Shown here piece after piece: positions 1-7,565 of a DNA stretch of 9,614 bases. Both the position numbers and the translations under genes were made by a program. The notes beneath the pieces are model-generated. The model was not told the origin of the DNA. It did no database searches and saw only the letters and a program-made list of their open reading frames with translations. The DNA lies in assembly GCA_027486155.1 (NCBI GenBank), contig JAIXPR010000143.1:1-9614 (forward strand), in the 5' to 3' direction. This DNA comes from Pseudomonadota bacterium (GTDB lineage: Bacteria; Bdellovibrionota_C; UBA2361; OMII01). Every line of letters starts with the position of its first letter. Position 1 is the stretch's first letter.

Positions 1-152
1 ACGATATTCCACTTCCCAAGATCAACTTGCGCGGCAAGCACCGTGATAACGGTGAGCCCAAGAAGAGCGATGAGAACCTTGAAGAAGGTACTCTCCGGAA
101 TTACGTGACCGACCTCGTCGTGGCCGTGCGAATGTGAGTTTGAATGTGACAT
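1..152 (-). CDS. coxD: Cytochrome c oxidase subunit IV (5' end, partial)
   Basis: This is the first gene fragment downstream of coxC on the same strand; the gene runs off the left edge, leaving about 50 codons. The ATG lies 18 bases after the coxC stop, with GGAGA about eight bases before it. The product starts with a His-rich segment (MSHSNSHSHGHDEVGH), then a short PES.FFK linker and a hydrophobic helix from about residue 25 (VLIALLGLTVITVLAAQVD). This pattern fits the small prokaryotic subunit IV family, integral membrane proteins of about 100 residues that stabilise aa3/caa3 oxidases in the cytoplasmic membrane. The family call rests on this N-terminus and on the gene order; the rest of the protein is not visible. 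Confidence 0.85.
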   Translation of the reverse strand, partial: MSHSNSHSHGHDEVGHVIPESTFFKVLIALLGLTVITVLAAQVDLGKWNI

Positions 153-170
153 GTGTAGTTTCTCCGAGAG

Positions 171-833
171 CTATCCAACCAAGTAGAGGAGCGGGAAGAT
201 GTAGATCCAGATAAGGTCCACCAAGTGCCAGTAGAGAGCGCCAAGCTCAACGGGGGTGTAGTACTTGCCCGAGAAGCGGTTTCTCATAGCTGGCCGAATT
301 CCGTACCAGTACAGGAGCGCCATACCGATAATCACGTGAAGAGCATGAAGCCCTGACATGCAGAAGTACAGGCCAAGGAAGTTCTTATAGTGGTAGAAGT
401 CTGAGTTCCACACGAACGGGAACATTCCGTGATGAGCCTTCTCTGAGTACTCGTATCCCTTCACGCAAAGGAAGATCAGTCCGCAGACGAGACTAATTCC
501 GAAGTTCTTCACTACGCCTGCGTTGTCACCTTTTTGAGCCTTCGTTACAGCAACCGCCGCGGTGAAGCTTGAGATAAGAAGGACGATGGTGTTGAAACCA
601 CCAGCCCAGATATTAAGGTGCTTGCTCGCGTCGTGGAACTCCGCCAAGTGGTAGTACCGCATGACAGCGAAGCTGCAGAACATCACCGCGAAGAGAAGAA
701 TTTCCGTTCCAAGAAAGAGCCACATACCGAGCTTTGCGGCTCCGTACGCTGTCTGCGTATCCATGTGATGGATATGTGGGGGCTCCCCCGCGGGTACGTT
801 GTGATCAACGATTGGATGGGCGACTGCACTCAT
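171..833 (-). CDS. coxC: Cytochrome c oxidase subunit III
   Basis: A 220-residue membrane subunit of the haem-copper oxidase; subunit III supports proton uptake and stability of the catalytic subunit I. Family landmarks are visible: KLGMWLFLGTEILLF (residues 34-48, conserved Glu44), VKGYEY (124-129, Glu128), GLHALHVIIG (161-170) and the C-terminal YWHLVDLIWIYIFPLLYLVG with His203 and Asp206. There are about five hydrophobic helices, so this is the short form without the first two helices of the mitochondrial subunit. A His-containing N-terminus (IHHMD, 21-25) precedes helix 1. The ATG is preceded by AGGGA, and the start lies 36 bases after the coxA stop, so it belongs to the same operon. Confidence 0.97.
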   Translation of the reverse strand: MSAVAHPIVDHNVPAGEPPHIHHMDTQTAYGAAKLGMWLFLGTEILLFAVMFCSFAVMRYYHLAEFHDASKHLNIWAGGFNTIVLLISSFTAAVAVTKAQKGDNAGVVKNFGISLVCGLIFLCVKGYEYSEKAHHGMFPFVWNSDFYHYKNFLGLYFCMSGLHALHVIIGMALLYWYGIRPAMRNRFSGKYYTPVELGALYWHLVDLIWIYIFPLLYLVG

Positions 834-869
834 AACATCCCTGTCTAATAGTAAACCTTTCTATATCTC

Positions 870-2495
870 TTAGTGACCACGTCCTGTCGGCGTTCCGTAG
901 TTATACGGCTCATCGGTCACAACCGGTATCTCCGCGAAGTTCTCATGGATAGGAGGAGACTGGGTCTGCCACTCCAAACTGTGAGAGTTGTACGGATTGC
1001 GGGGGGCCTTAACCTTTCCGAAAAGAGCGGTCCAGAGGAGGTTCGCAAGCGCGAAGGTGTAGCCGAAGCCGTTCAGGTACGCTCCAATGGTGGAGATGGT
1101 GTGCAACGTTTGGTACTGAGCTGGGTAGTCGTAGTACCGACGAGGCATGCCATCCATGCCGAGCATGAACTGCGGAATGAAGGTGAGGTTGAATCCGAAG
1201 AAGAGCGCTGCGAACGCGCACTTCGAAACGGTCTCGTTGTACATCTTGCCCGTCATCTTCGGGAACCAGAAGTGAAGAGCGGCGATAAGTCCGATTACCG
1301 CTCCACCCTGAATGGTGTAGTGGAAGTGCGCCACAACGAAGTAGGTGTCGTGGTAGTACACGTCAACGCCAAGCATCGCGAGGTAGATACCGGTGGTTCC
1401 CGCTACCATGAAGAGGAACACGAACGCCATCGCGTAGAGCATCGGCGTCTTGAAGGATATCGACCCCTTGTACATCGTGCTGACCCAGTTGAACACCTTG
1501 ATGGCTGTTGGGATAGCTACGAGGAAGGTAACGATGGAGAAGAACTTAGCGGAGAAGTCTGAGATACCCGCTACGAACATGTGATGCGCCCACACGATGA
1601 ATCCGACAGCTGCGATGGCCATCGAGGAGACAACAACCATCTTGTATCCGAAGAGTGGCTTACGTGAGAACACCGGGATGATCTCTCCAACTACGCCGAA
1701 CGCTGGAAGTACCATGATGTATACTACAGGGTGAGAGTAGAACCAGAAGAGGTGCTCCATGAGAACTGGATCGCCACCCTTTGAAGGGTCGAAGATTCCG
1801 GCGCCGAACCATCGTTCAGCGATAATGAGGAGGAGGGTCATTCCTACTACCGGTGTCGCAACGGTCTGAATTACCGCTGTAGCGTACGAAGCCCACACGA
1901 ACACTGGGAGACGCATCCACGTCATGCCAGGAGCTCGAAGCTGGTGAATCGTAACGATGAAGTCAAGACCAGTAAGGATCGAGGAGAAGCCGAGGACGAA
2001 CGCCGCGAACACCATCAAGCTTACCGAAGTTCCCGTCGTGGTGCTGTACGGAGCATAGAAGGTCCACCCTGTATCAATAGGGTTGAACATAGCAACAGCT
2101 CCGATAGCTGCACCGATCATGTACACGTACCAGCTGAAGAGGTTAAGACGGGGGAATGCCACGTCCTTAGCTCCGATCATCAGCGGTATCAGGAAGTTCC
2201 CAAGTGTCGCTGGAATTCCCGGAACGACGAAGAGGAAGATCATGAACACCCCGTGCATCGTGAAGAGCACGTTGTAGGTGTGTGGATCCGTGATAATCGT
2301 TGGTCCAGCAAACGCCAACTCCGTTCTAACCAAGAGAGCGGCAACGCCACCCGCAAGGAAGAAGAAGAGAATCGCGTAAAGGTACAGGAAGCAGATTCGC
2401 TTGTGGTCGGTGGATGTGAGCCAAGACCAAATACCCTTCTGCCAATTGAGGTAGTTCAACTCCTCATTTACTGCTGCTGATGCGTGCGCTGCCAT
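870..2495 (-). CDS. coxA: Cytochrome c oxidase subunit I, A2-type
   Basis: The 541-residue catalytic subunit, which reduces O2 to water at the haem a3-CuB centre and pumps protons across the cytoplasmic membrane. Predicted ligands by family alignment are His81 and His392 for low-spin haem a, His390 for haem a3, and His255, His304 and His305 for CuB, with Tyr259 as the partner cross-linked to the CuB His. D-channel Asp111 (IGAKD) and K-channel Lys333 (PTAIK) are present, as is the Arg pair 452-453 (GMPRR). The helix VI motif is WFYSHPVVY: the Glu of GHPEV in A1 oxidases is Val257, and the Tyr253-Ser254 pair typical of A2 enzymes is present. Twelve membrane helices and a length of about 540 residues are normal. 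The gene starts 12 bases after coxB stops, with AGGG before the ATG. Confidence 0.99.
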   Translation of the reverse strand: MAAHASAAVNEELNYLNWQKGIWSWLTSTDHKRICFLYLYAILFFFLAGGVAALLVRTELAFAGPTIITDPHTYNVLFTMHGVFMIFLFVVPGIPATLGNFLIPLMIGAKDVAFPRLNLFSWYVYMIGAAIGAVAMFNPIDTGWTFYAPYSTTTGTSVSLMVFAAFVLGFSSILTGLDFIVTIHQLRAPGMTWMRLPVFVWASYATAVIQTVATPVVGMTLLLIIAERWFGAGIFDPSKGGDPVLMEHLFWFYSHPVVYIMVLPAFGVVGEIIPVFSRKPLFGYKMVVVSSMAIAAVGFIVWAHHMFVAGISDFSAKFFSIVTFLVAIPTAIKVFNWVSTMYKGSISFKTPMLYAMAFVFLFMVAGTTGIYLAMLGVDVYYHDTYFVVAHFHYTIQGGAVIGLIAALHFWFPKMTGKMYNETVSKCAFAALFFGFNLTFIPQFMLGMDGMPRRYYDYPAQYQTLHTISTIGAYLNGFGYTFALANLLWTALFGKVKAPRNPYNSHSLEWQTQSPPIHENFAEIPVVTDEPYNYGTPTGRGH

Positions 2496-2507
2496 AATTA
2501 CTACCCT

Positions 2508-3812
2508 TTATTTGAGCGTCTTTAAGTACTCAGTGATATCCGCCACGTCCTGCTCCGAGAGCTTGCCCTCGTACATAGCTGGCATTACTGGACCGTATCC
2601 TTGGACGATCTTAGCCATCGGCTTGTAGATCGACTCCTTGATGTAGGCTTCGTCAACAGTAACTTCCGTTCCGTCGGCGAGCTTCTCCTTACGTCCGTAG
2701 AGACCCTTGAATGATGGACCTACCATCGCCGATCCATCGATGCTGTGACACGTCGCGCAGAGGTTGCTCGTGTCGTTCACGAGAGCTTTTCCTCGGTCCG
2801 CTGGTGTCATGCCAGCAGTGGAGGCCGCGCTCTTCTTTGGAAGCGCTGGGGCAACCTCAACTTTTTGAGTACCATCGATTGTCTTCATAAACTCGATGAG
2901 GCCGGTGATGTCGTCATCTGAGAGCTGGCCTTGGTAGCTCGGCATGCCCATAGCTGGGTACCCCTGAACAACCTTGGCCTGCGGCTGAAGGATCGACTCG
3001 CGAATGTAGTTCTCATCAACCTTGTATGCCGTTCCGTCAGCGAGCTTGCCTTCCTTGCCGAAGATCTTTAGCCACGAGGGACCTACTCGTTGAGAACCAT
3101 CCAAGCTGTGGCACGTTACGCACTGCTTGGATACGTACAGCTCTTTTCCGCGGTCAGAGGGCTTGAGAGACGCGAGCTTTCGAGCCTCGCTGTCATCAGC
3201 GAGCCATCGCTCGAACTCTGCCTTTGGAAGAACCTTCAAGCGAGCCAACATTCTTGAGTGCTCATTTCCGCAGTACTCCGTACAGAACACTTGGAAGTCT
3301 CCGGTCTGGATCGGACGGAACCACTCATAGGTGTAGCGACCTGGAATAACGTCAGCCTTGGTTCGCATGACCGGCACAAAGAATGAGTGAAGAACGTCCT
3401 TAGCGGTCATGACGAGCTTGACCGGCTCATCAACAGGAACAACGAGCTCGCCTGTCGTTTTCTTTCCGTTCTTATAGGTGAAATCCCATGCCCACTTACG
3501 ACCTGTAACATTGATCTCCATCGCGTTCGCTGGAGGAGTGCGAAGAGCAACGAAGGAATCGTATCCAAGCCAAGCAACCCAGATACACACGAGGGTCGGG
3601 AATACGGTCCAAATAATCTCAAGGGTACTGTTACCCTCGATGCGCGGAGTATCGTGGTCTTGGCCGTCTCGTTGACGATAGATAACGGCGAAGTACAACA
3701 TTACGCCAACGATCGCTACCGTGCAGATGACGGAGAGAATCGTTACAACATCATGGGCGTAATCTACCTTGTGTGCAAAGTCAGAGCCTTGCTGTCCTAA
3801 CAGTCCCAACAT
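2508..3812 (-). CDS. coxB: Cytochrome c oxidase subunit II with two haem c domains
   Basis: A 434-residue electron-entry subunit. There are two membrane helices (about 22-45 and 64-88), then a periplasmic cupredoxin domain with the complete CuA set (His142, Cys177, Glu179, Cys181, His185, Met188). Two class I cytochrome c domains follow: CVTCH at 231-235 with likely axial Met290 (GMP), and CATCH at 352-356 with likely axial Met410 (VMP), separated by an Ala/Lys/Ser linker (about 317-335). The two domains resemble each other closely (PSDRGK/PADRGK, KLADGT in both, VDE.YI.ES, VQGY), which indicates a duplication. Ordinary caa3 subunit II has one such domain and is about 100 residues shorter. 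The ATG is the only usable start because TAA lies in frame six codons upstream. AGGAG sits unusually far (about 17 bases) before it. Confidence 0.98.
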   Translation of the reverse strand: MLGLLGQQGSDFAHKVDYAHDVVTILSVICTVAIVGVMLYFAVIYRQRDGQDHDTPRIEGNSTLEIIWTVFPTLVCIWVAWLGYDSFVALRTPPANAMEINVTGRKWAWDFTYKNGKKTTGELVVPVDEPVKLVMTAKDVLHSFFVPVMRTKADVIPGRYTYEWFRPIQTGDFQVFCTEYCGNEHSRMLARLKVLPKAEFERWLADDSEARKLASLKPSDRGKELYVSKQCVTCHSLDGSQRVGPSWLKIFGKEGKLADGTAYKVDENYIRESILQPQAKVVQGYPAMGMPSYQGQLSDDDITGLIEFMKTIDGTQKVEVAPALPKKSAASTAGMTPADRGKALVNDTSNLCATCHSIDGSAMVGPSFKGLYGRKEKLADGTEVTVDEAYIKESIYKPMAKIVQGYGPVMPAMYEGKLSEQDVADITEYLKTLK

Positions 3813-3854
3813 ACCAGTCTCTATCGTTACTCCTAAAAAATCCTTCCGGTCTCA

Positions 3855-4706
3855 CTAACTCGCTGCAGAACCTCGGCGATTCCTGACAAAGAAATAATAC
3901 ACGAGACCGAGACCGATGAGCGTAAGCGCGCCCCCAATTCGAAGCAATCCTCGAACCGCCCACGTGTATCTACCTTTGACGGCATCAAATCGGAAGCAGT
4001 AGAGCAAAAAATGATCTATAGCGGTACCGATACCACCTTTGGAGGCTTCGACTAACGAAAGGCGCACATCCCACGCGGGGAACATAATCCCGGTGAAATA
4101 TTGCGAGATGAGGCCGCCCGAGGTCAATATCATAACCGCCGCTGAATGAGCAAAATCTACTCCATCTTTCACGAACTTAAATCCAAGTTCGCTCATAAGA
4201 GCCGACACATTCTCAGGGGTTCCCACTACGTAGTGTATCGCGGCACTCCCCGCGCGGGCATCACCCTCTAGCCGAGCGTTAAACTTATCCATCACCGCTC
4301 GAGCGTCCGCAGGCGTCTCGGTCGGATCAAAGCCCACAACGAGAACGGAGTAGTCGTGCCCAAGCTTAAGCGGCAGTTCATTAAGCAGGTCGTAGACCCC
4401 ATTCAGCAGCAACCCGCAGAGACGAGGGCACTTGTAGTAAACCGGGGCTATCAGGATAGGCTTATCCGGGAGGGCGAAATTCTTGAGGGGCTTCGTAACG
4501 CCATGAACATCGGTGAACTGGCGATTGAAATCAACCTGCGTGCCTAATTGGGTAAAGATACCAACATCTTGCGCGGCCATAGCTCCAGGGTCTTCAATCG
4601 CCCAGACGCTCTTCACCACGCAGAGAACCACACAGCAGCACAGAACCACCTTAAGGAAGGCGCGCCGTATATATAAGGACAAGGGGGTGTGGCCAGGGTT
4701 GCCCAT
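3855..4706 (-). CDS. SCO1/SenC family copper chaperone, C-terminally anchored
   Basis: A periplasm-facing thioredoxin-fold protein that, in this family, delivers copper to or reduces the CuA site of oxidase subunit II. The copper-binding motif CPRLC and a conserved distal His (in DFAHSAA) are present (Cys106, Cys110 and His200 counted from the longer TTG start). An N-terminal hydrophobic stretch with a possible signal-peptidase site (SVWA|IED) and a second hydrophobic helix near the C-terminus followed by RNRRG imply a tail-anchored domain exposed outside. The chosen start is ATG at 4706 with GGAAG just upstream (283 residues). An in-frame TTG at 4745 would add 13 residues but lacks a clear ribosome site and overlaps a repeated hexamer. 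It is the first gene of the cox operon, 42 bases before coxB. Confidence 0.92.
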   Translation of the reverse strand: MGNPGHTPLSLYIRRAFLKVVLCCCVVLCVVKSVWAIEDPGAMAAQDVGIFTQLGTQVDFNRQFTDVHGVTKPLKNFALPDKPILIAPVYYKCPRLCGLLLNGVYDLLNELPLKLGHDYSVLVVGFDPTETPADARAVMDKFNARLEGDARAGSAAIHYVVGTPENVSALMSELGFKFVKDGVDFAHSAAVMILTSGGLISQYFTGIMFPAWDVRLSLVEASKGGIGTAIDHFLLYCFRFDAVKGRYTWAVRGLLRIGGALTLIGLGLVYYFFVRNRRGSAAS

Positions 4707-4725
4707 AACACTTCCGATAATCGGC

Positions 4726-4748
4726 CAACTACAAAATCTTTTCAACTA
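4726..4748. promoter_or_regulatory. Two direct CAACTA copies upstream of the SCO gene
   Basis: The hexamer CAACTA occurs at 4726-4731 and 4743-4748, 17 bases apart, that is 20 and 37 bases before the preferred SCO start codon. The same hexamer makes up the inverted repeats at 4856-4885. The recurrence suggests binding sites for one regulator over the leader of the oxidase operon. The biological role is an inference. Confidence 0.3.
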
Positions 4749-4855
4749 AGTGGCCAGTCTTTCTGGCTCTTTATACCCAACATTGCGCTTCCCTAACCCC
4801 TATTATCACGCAACCAACAATTGCTTGACATGCATAACTACCCTTAGTACCCTCC

Positions 4856-4885
4856 CAACTATAGTTGATCGAGTTTATCAACTAT
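4856..4885. promoter_or_regulatory. Candidate operator: overlapping palindromes in the divergent region
   Basis: ATAGTTGAT (4861-4869) and ATCAACTAT (4877-4885) form a perfect 9-base inverted repeat with a 7-base spacer. The left arm also belongs to a perfect 12-base palindrome, CAACTATAGTTG (4856-4867). The site lies between the SCO/cox operon and the DtxR-like gene, 66 bases before the latter's start. The symmetry suits a dimeric helix-turn-helix protein, and the adjacent DtxR-like repressor is the obvious candidate. It does not resemble the classical DtxR/IdeR box (TTAGGTTAG...), so binding by this protein is a hypothesis. A TTGACA at 4825-4830 could be a -35 element, but I see no convincing -10 at the right distance. 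Confidence 0.5.
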
Positions 4886-4950
4886 CGATCTTTACGAAAC
4901 AAGGCCCGCTGGCGAGAGCACGCAAGCGGCCCCTCTTCAGAGGTAAGGTC

Positions 4951-5361
4951 ATGGATATTTGGAAGAAGTTCGAAGAGAACAACATTACCCACAGCGCTGC
5001 GCACCACCTTCTCGCGATCCTTGAACTAAGAGAGAAGAGAGGCTACGCCCGTGTAACCGATGTCGCCCGGGAGCTCAACATCACCACCGGAAGCGCTTCG
5101 ATCAACCTCAAGTCCTTAAAGGCGAAGAACCTTATCCTTGAGGACGAGAACAAATTCCTCGCGCTCTCCGAAGAGGGAGAGGCGGTCGCTCGGGCCGTAC
5201 TCATGAGAAAAAATATCCTCTACGATTTTTTGGCGAATATACTCAACGTTCGACCGGAGCAAGCAGAGATAGATTCGTGCAAAACCGAGCATCTCATCAG
5301 CGCGGAGACAGCGAAGAAGCTTCAGGAGTTCATCGTCGGGTATCGCGCTAAGGTTTCATAG
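4951..5361 (+). CDS. DtxR-like metal-dependent transcriptional regulator
   Basis: A 136-residue predicted cytoplasmic repressor that would bind DNA when loaded with a metal ion. A winged helix-turn-helix (about 14-75, with ARVTDVARELNITTGSAS as the HTH region) is followed by the start of a helical metal-binding/dimerisation domain. The family signature DSCKTEHLIS is present; Cys110, Glu113 and His114 match DtxR Cys102, Glu105 and His106. By my alignment His18 stands where DtxR has Met10, and the ancillary-site ligands His79, Glu83 and His98 are replaced by Asn88, Asp92 and Glu106, so metal specificity may differ. There is no C-terminal SH3-like domain, a short form common in this family. ATG at 4951 has AGAGG eight bases upstream; the open frame extends back to 4750 but that part looks non-coding. 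It is divergent to the oxidase operon and upstream of yqeY. Confidence 0.88.
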   Translation: MDIWKKFEENNITHSAAHHLLAILELREKRGYARVTDVARELNITTGSASINLKSLKAKNLILEDENKFLALSEEGEAVARAVLMRKNILYDFLANILNVRPEQAEIDSCKTEHLISAETAKKLQEFIVGYRAKVS

Positions 5362-5417
5362 TCGGCAGATTCACCGTCGGTTGCTGTTTTTACATCCAAA
5401 GGATAAGACCTCTCATC

Positions 5418-5849
5418 ATGAAAGCGACACTCAAAGAAGCGCTCAAAAGCGCGATGAAAGCCCAAGATAAACTTCGACTTGAGACTATTCGTTCGGTCCT
5501 CACCGAGATTCAATACGAAGAGATGCAAAAGTCGATCGATCAGCTTGGAGCTGCCGAGTGTCTTCAAGTCGCGCTGCGCGAAGTAAAGAAACGACAAGAG
5601 GCGATCACCTTTGAGGAGCAAGCCGGCCGAGCTGAACAGAAAGCCAAGCTCCAAGCTGAGATAGCAATCCTTGAGGAGTTCCTACCGAAGCAACTCTCAG
5701 CCGACGATCTTGAGAAGATCATCGTGACCTTGAAAGAGAGCACACCAGGCCTCGCGCTGAACGTTGTCATGAAACACTTGAAGGACAACTACGCCGGTCA
5801 ATACGACGGCAAGAGCGCGAGCGAGATTGCGAAACGCGTTGTAGGGTAA
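5418..5849 (+). CDS. yqeY: YqeY-like, GatB/YqeY domain protein
   Basis: A 143-residue soluble protein, close to the usual length of about 148 for stand-alone YqeY. It has a helical N-terminal part (KEALKSAMKAQDKLRLETIR, then EIQYEE and EVKKRQEAI) and a C-terminal helical domain related to the tail domain of GatB, the tRNA-dependent amidotransferase subunit. Family landmarks are EEFLPKQLS (about 87-95) and the closing YAGQYDGKSASEIAKRVV. The cellular role of stand-alone YqeY is not settled; a tRNA-related function is inferred from the shared domain. AAAGGA lies 14 bases before the ATG, a long spacing. It follows the DtxR-like gene by 56 bases and precedes the SRPBCC-SDR gene by 5 bases, so co-transcription is likely. 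Confidence 0.93.
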   Translation: MKATLKEALKSAMKAQDKLRLETIRSVLTEIQYEEMQKSIDQLGAAECLQVALREVKKRQEAITFEEQAGRAEQKAKLQAEIAILEEFLPKQLSADDLEKIIVTLKESTPGLALNVVMKHLKDNYAGQYDGKSASEIAKRVVG

Positions 5850-5854
5850 CGAAC

Positions 5855-7228
5855 TTGAAGCCTCCAACCTTTTGCGTGGAAAGTGTCCTCCCTCACTCTC
5901 CAGCGGAGGTCTTCGCCTGGCATACGCGAGTTGGTGCCTTCGAGCGATTCAATCCACCGTGGCGACCCGTCCAGATTATTAAAGCTCCGAGCTCCCTTCG
6001 CGATGGCTCTCAGGTTGAGATCAAAGTTCCCTTGCTAGGGCCGCTCGGAATTCTATGGAAACTCACCCATCGCGACTACCGCGACAGCGAACAGTTCTGT
6101 GATGAGCAGATTACGGGCCCCTTTCGCTCGTGGAGGCACTACCACAAGTTCATCGCTGCTCCAGATCAATCGTGCCGCATGCGCGACGAGATACACTTCG
6201 CTCTTCCGCGTGGTATGAGTTTGGCGAAACCGCTCATTATCCGGGAGCTGACTCGTCTCTTTCGATACCGTCATATGATTCTACAGAATGATTTGGCTCT
6301 GCACGCGCGCTTTAAAGACTCTCCTCGTAAAACTATCTTGGTGAGCGGCTCATCTGGATTTATCGGCTCCGCGCTCTGCGCGTTTCTCTCTACCGCTGGC
6401 CACACCGTCATACGCCTGGTTCGTCGCTCCCCTCGTGATTCCGGAGAGCGACCATGGGATCCAGAGCGAGAGGTTCTTGAGCCCTCTGTCTTTGACGGGG
6501 TTGATGTCGTTATTCACCTCGGCGGAGAGAGCATCGTTGGGCATCGATGGACCCCGGAGTACAAACGAAGGATCCTTGAGAGCCGCACCAAGTCATCAGC
6601 GCTTCTCTGCAAAACTATCGCTCACCTCGAACATAAGCCTGAGGTTGTGATTATGGCCTCGGCGATCGGCTACTACGGCGACACGGGAGACTCTCTTGTC
6701 GACGAACGGTCTCCCGCCGGCACGGGCTTTCTGGCTGATACGGGCAAGGCATGGGAAGCGAGCGCTCGAGACAATCTCCGAGATGCAACCAGGTTGGTTC
6801 ATATTCGTATCGGGACGGTACTCAACGCCGCTGGTGGAGCGCTCAAGCAGATGCTCCCAATCTTTAAACTTGGCGCCGGTGGCGTGCTCGGAAGTGGCCG
6901 CCAGTATATGAGTTGGATAGCGCTTCAAGATCTGCTCGGAATCTTCGAATACGCCATGTTTACCTCGTCGATGCGCGGAGCGTTCAATGCAGTAGCTCCG
7001 GAGCCTGTAACGAATCGAGAATTCACGAAGACCCTTGGCAAGATCGTGCGAAGACCCACCATCGCACCAGCGCCCGCCGCTCTGTTGCGATTGATGTTCG
7101 GCGAAGTGGCTGACGCGGTACTCCTTGCGAGTTGTCGAGTCTCTCCGCGAGCGTTGGTTGATTCAGGCTACACCTATATCCTGCCGAACCTTGAAGAGGC
7201 ACTTCGTTGTGAGTGCGGGGAGTTTTAG
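5855..7228 (+). CDS. SRPBCC-SDR fusion, TIGR01777-type epimerase-like protein
   Basis: A 457-residue two-domain protein. Residues about 5-152 form an SRPBCC (START/cyclase-like) ligand-binding domain (ESVLPHSPAEVFAWHTR.GAFERFNPPW, then ITGPFRSWRHYHKF and DEIHF). Residues about 159-450 form an NAD(P)-binding extended SDR domain of the YfcH/TIGR01777 group: glycine motif GSSGFIG (165-171), HLGGESI (221-227), SAIGYYG (269-275) with the likely catalytic Tyr, RIGTVL (318-323) and YMSWI (351-355). The substrate is unknown; the SRPBCC part may hold a hydrophobic ligand for the reductase part, which is an inference. The start is a TTG with AGGG about eight bases before it, only 5 bases after the yqeY stop, which suggests coupled translation. 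GTG at residue 8 is an alternative start. Confidence 0.92.
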   Translation: MKPPTFCVESVLPHSPAEVFAWHTRVGAFERFNPPWRPVQIIKAPSSLRDGSQVEIKVPLLGPLGILWKLTHRDYRDSEQFCDEQITGPFRSWRHYHKFIAAPDQSCRMRDEIHFALPRGMSLAKPLIIRELTRLFRYRHMILQNDLALHARFKDSPRKTILVSGSSGFIGSALCAFLSTAGHTVIRLVRRSPRDSGERPWDPEREVLEPSVFDGVDVVIHLGGESIVGHRWTPEYKRRILESRTKSSALLCKTIAHLEHKPEVVIMASAIGYYGDTGDSLVDERSPAGTGFLADTGKAWEASARDNLRDATRLVHIRIGTVLNAAGGALKQMLPIFKLGAGGVLGSGRQYMSWIALQDLLGIFEYAMFTSSMRGAFNAVAPEPVTNREFTKTLGKIVRRPTIAPAPAALLRLMFGEVADAVLLASCRVSPRALVDSGYTYILPNLEEALRCECGEF

Positions 7229-7565
7229 ACTTCCATCCCGGACCAATCGATCATTAGCAGCCCCATACTTGATCAAGAAACCTCAAGGAACGTCACCCTG
7301 AATTCATACGTGATTGGTCGAGAGGAATTTACAAAATCGAGCTCCCTGCTATCCCGGCTCCGGGGAACTACATTCCGGGGTCTATACACCGAATAAGCAG
7401 TAAAAAGGTGCACTTTCCAACCGACCGCATTTATAAGTATTTAATTGTGATTGAGCTGCCGATAGGGCGCACAGTATCCTAAAGCCTGTCATTGAAGTGT
7501 TAGATCCCCCGATCTGCGCAATACGTATGTTATGCAGCTGACTAGTCGCCACCAATCGTCATGTA
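7229..7565. other. Intergenic stretch without a recognisable gene
   Basis: These 337 bases separate the conserved plus-strand genes from the accessory region. No frame carries a recognisable protein; the longest plus-strand open stretch, near 7274-7480, has no good start or ribosome site. The left part contains a short CCCGG/CCGGG inverted repeat and a repeated TCCGGGG (near 7352-7380), while about 7430-7455 is AT-rich and could hold a promoter for the broken HAD gene, without clear -35/-10 pairs. I see no tRNA, no strong terminator after 7228 and no insertion-sequence ends. Confidence 0.5.

Noticed and set aside
873..1562. Long open frame of 229 codons on the plus strand
   Set aside because: It lies wholly antisense to coxA, its composition is the complement of coxA codons, and it matches no family I recognise.
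1944..2480. Open frame of 178 codons on the plus strand
   Set aside because: Antisense shadow of the coxA 5' half; highly charged low-sense protein, no ribosome site.
4770..4796. TATAAA on the minus strand with a TTAGGG upstream as a cox promoter
   Set aside because: The spacer is only 15 bases and the -35 match is poor; not strong enough to call.
4750..4950. N-terminal extension of the DtxR-like gene (67 extra codons)
   Set aside because: The extension overlaps the divergent control region with its palindromes, and the ATG at 4951 has a good ribosome site and matches the family N-terminus.
7274..7480. Plus-strand open stretch of about 69 codons in the intergenic region
   Set aside because: No plausible start codon or ribosome site and no recognisable motif; length is compatible with chance.
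7502..7508. GTTAGAT resembling an integron attC core site
   Set aside because: No partner RYYYAAC box at a suitable distance, no imperfect hairpin, and no integrase; a 7-base match is expected by chance.
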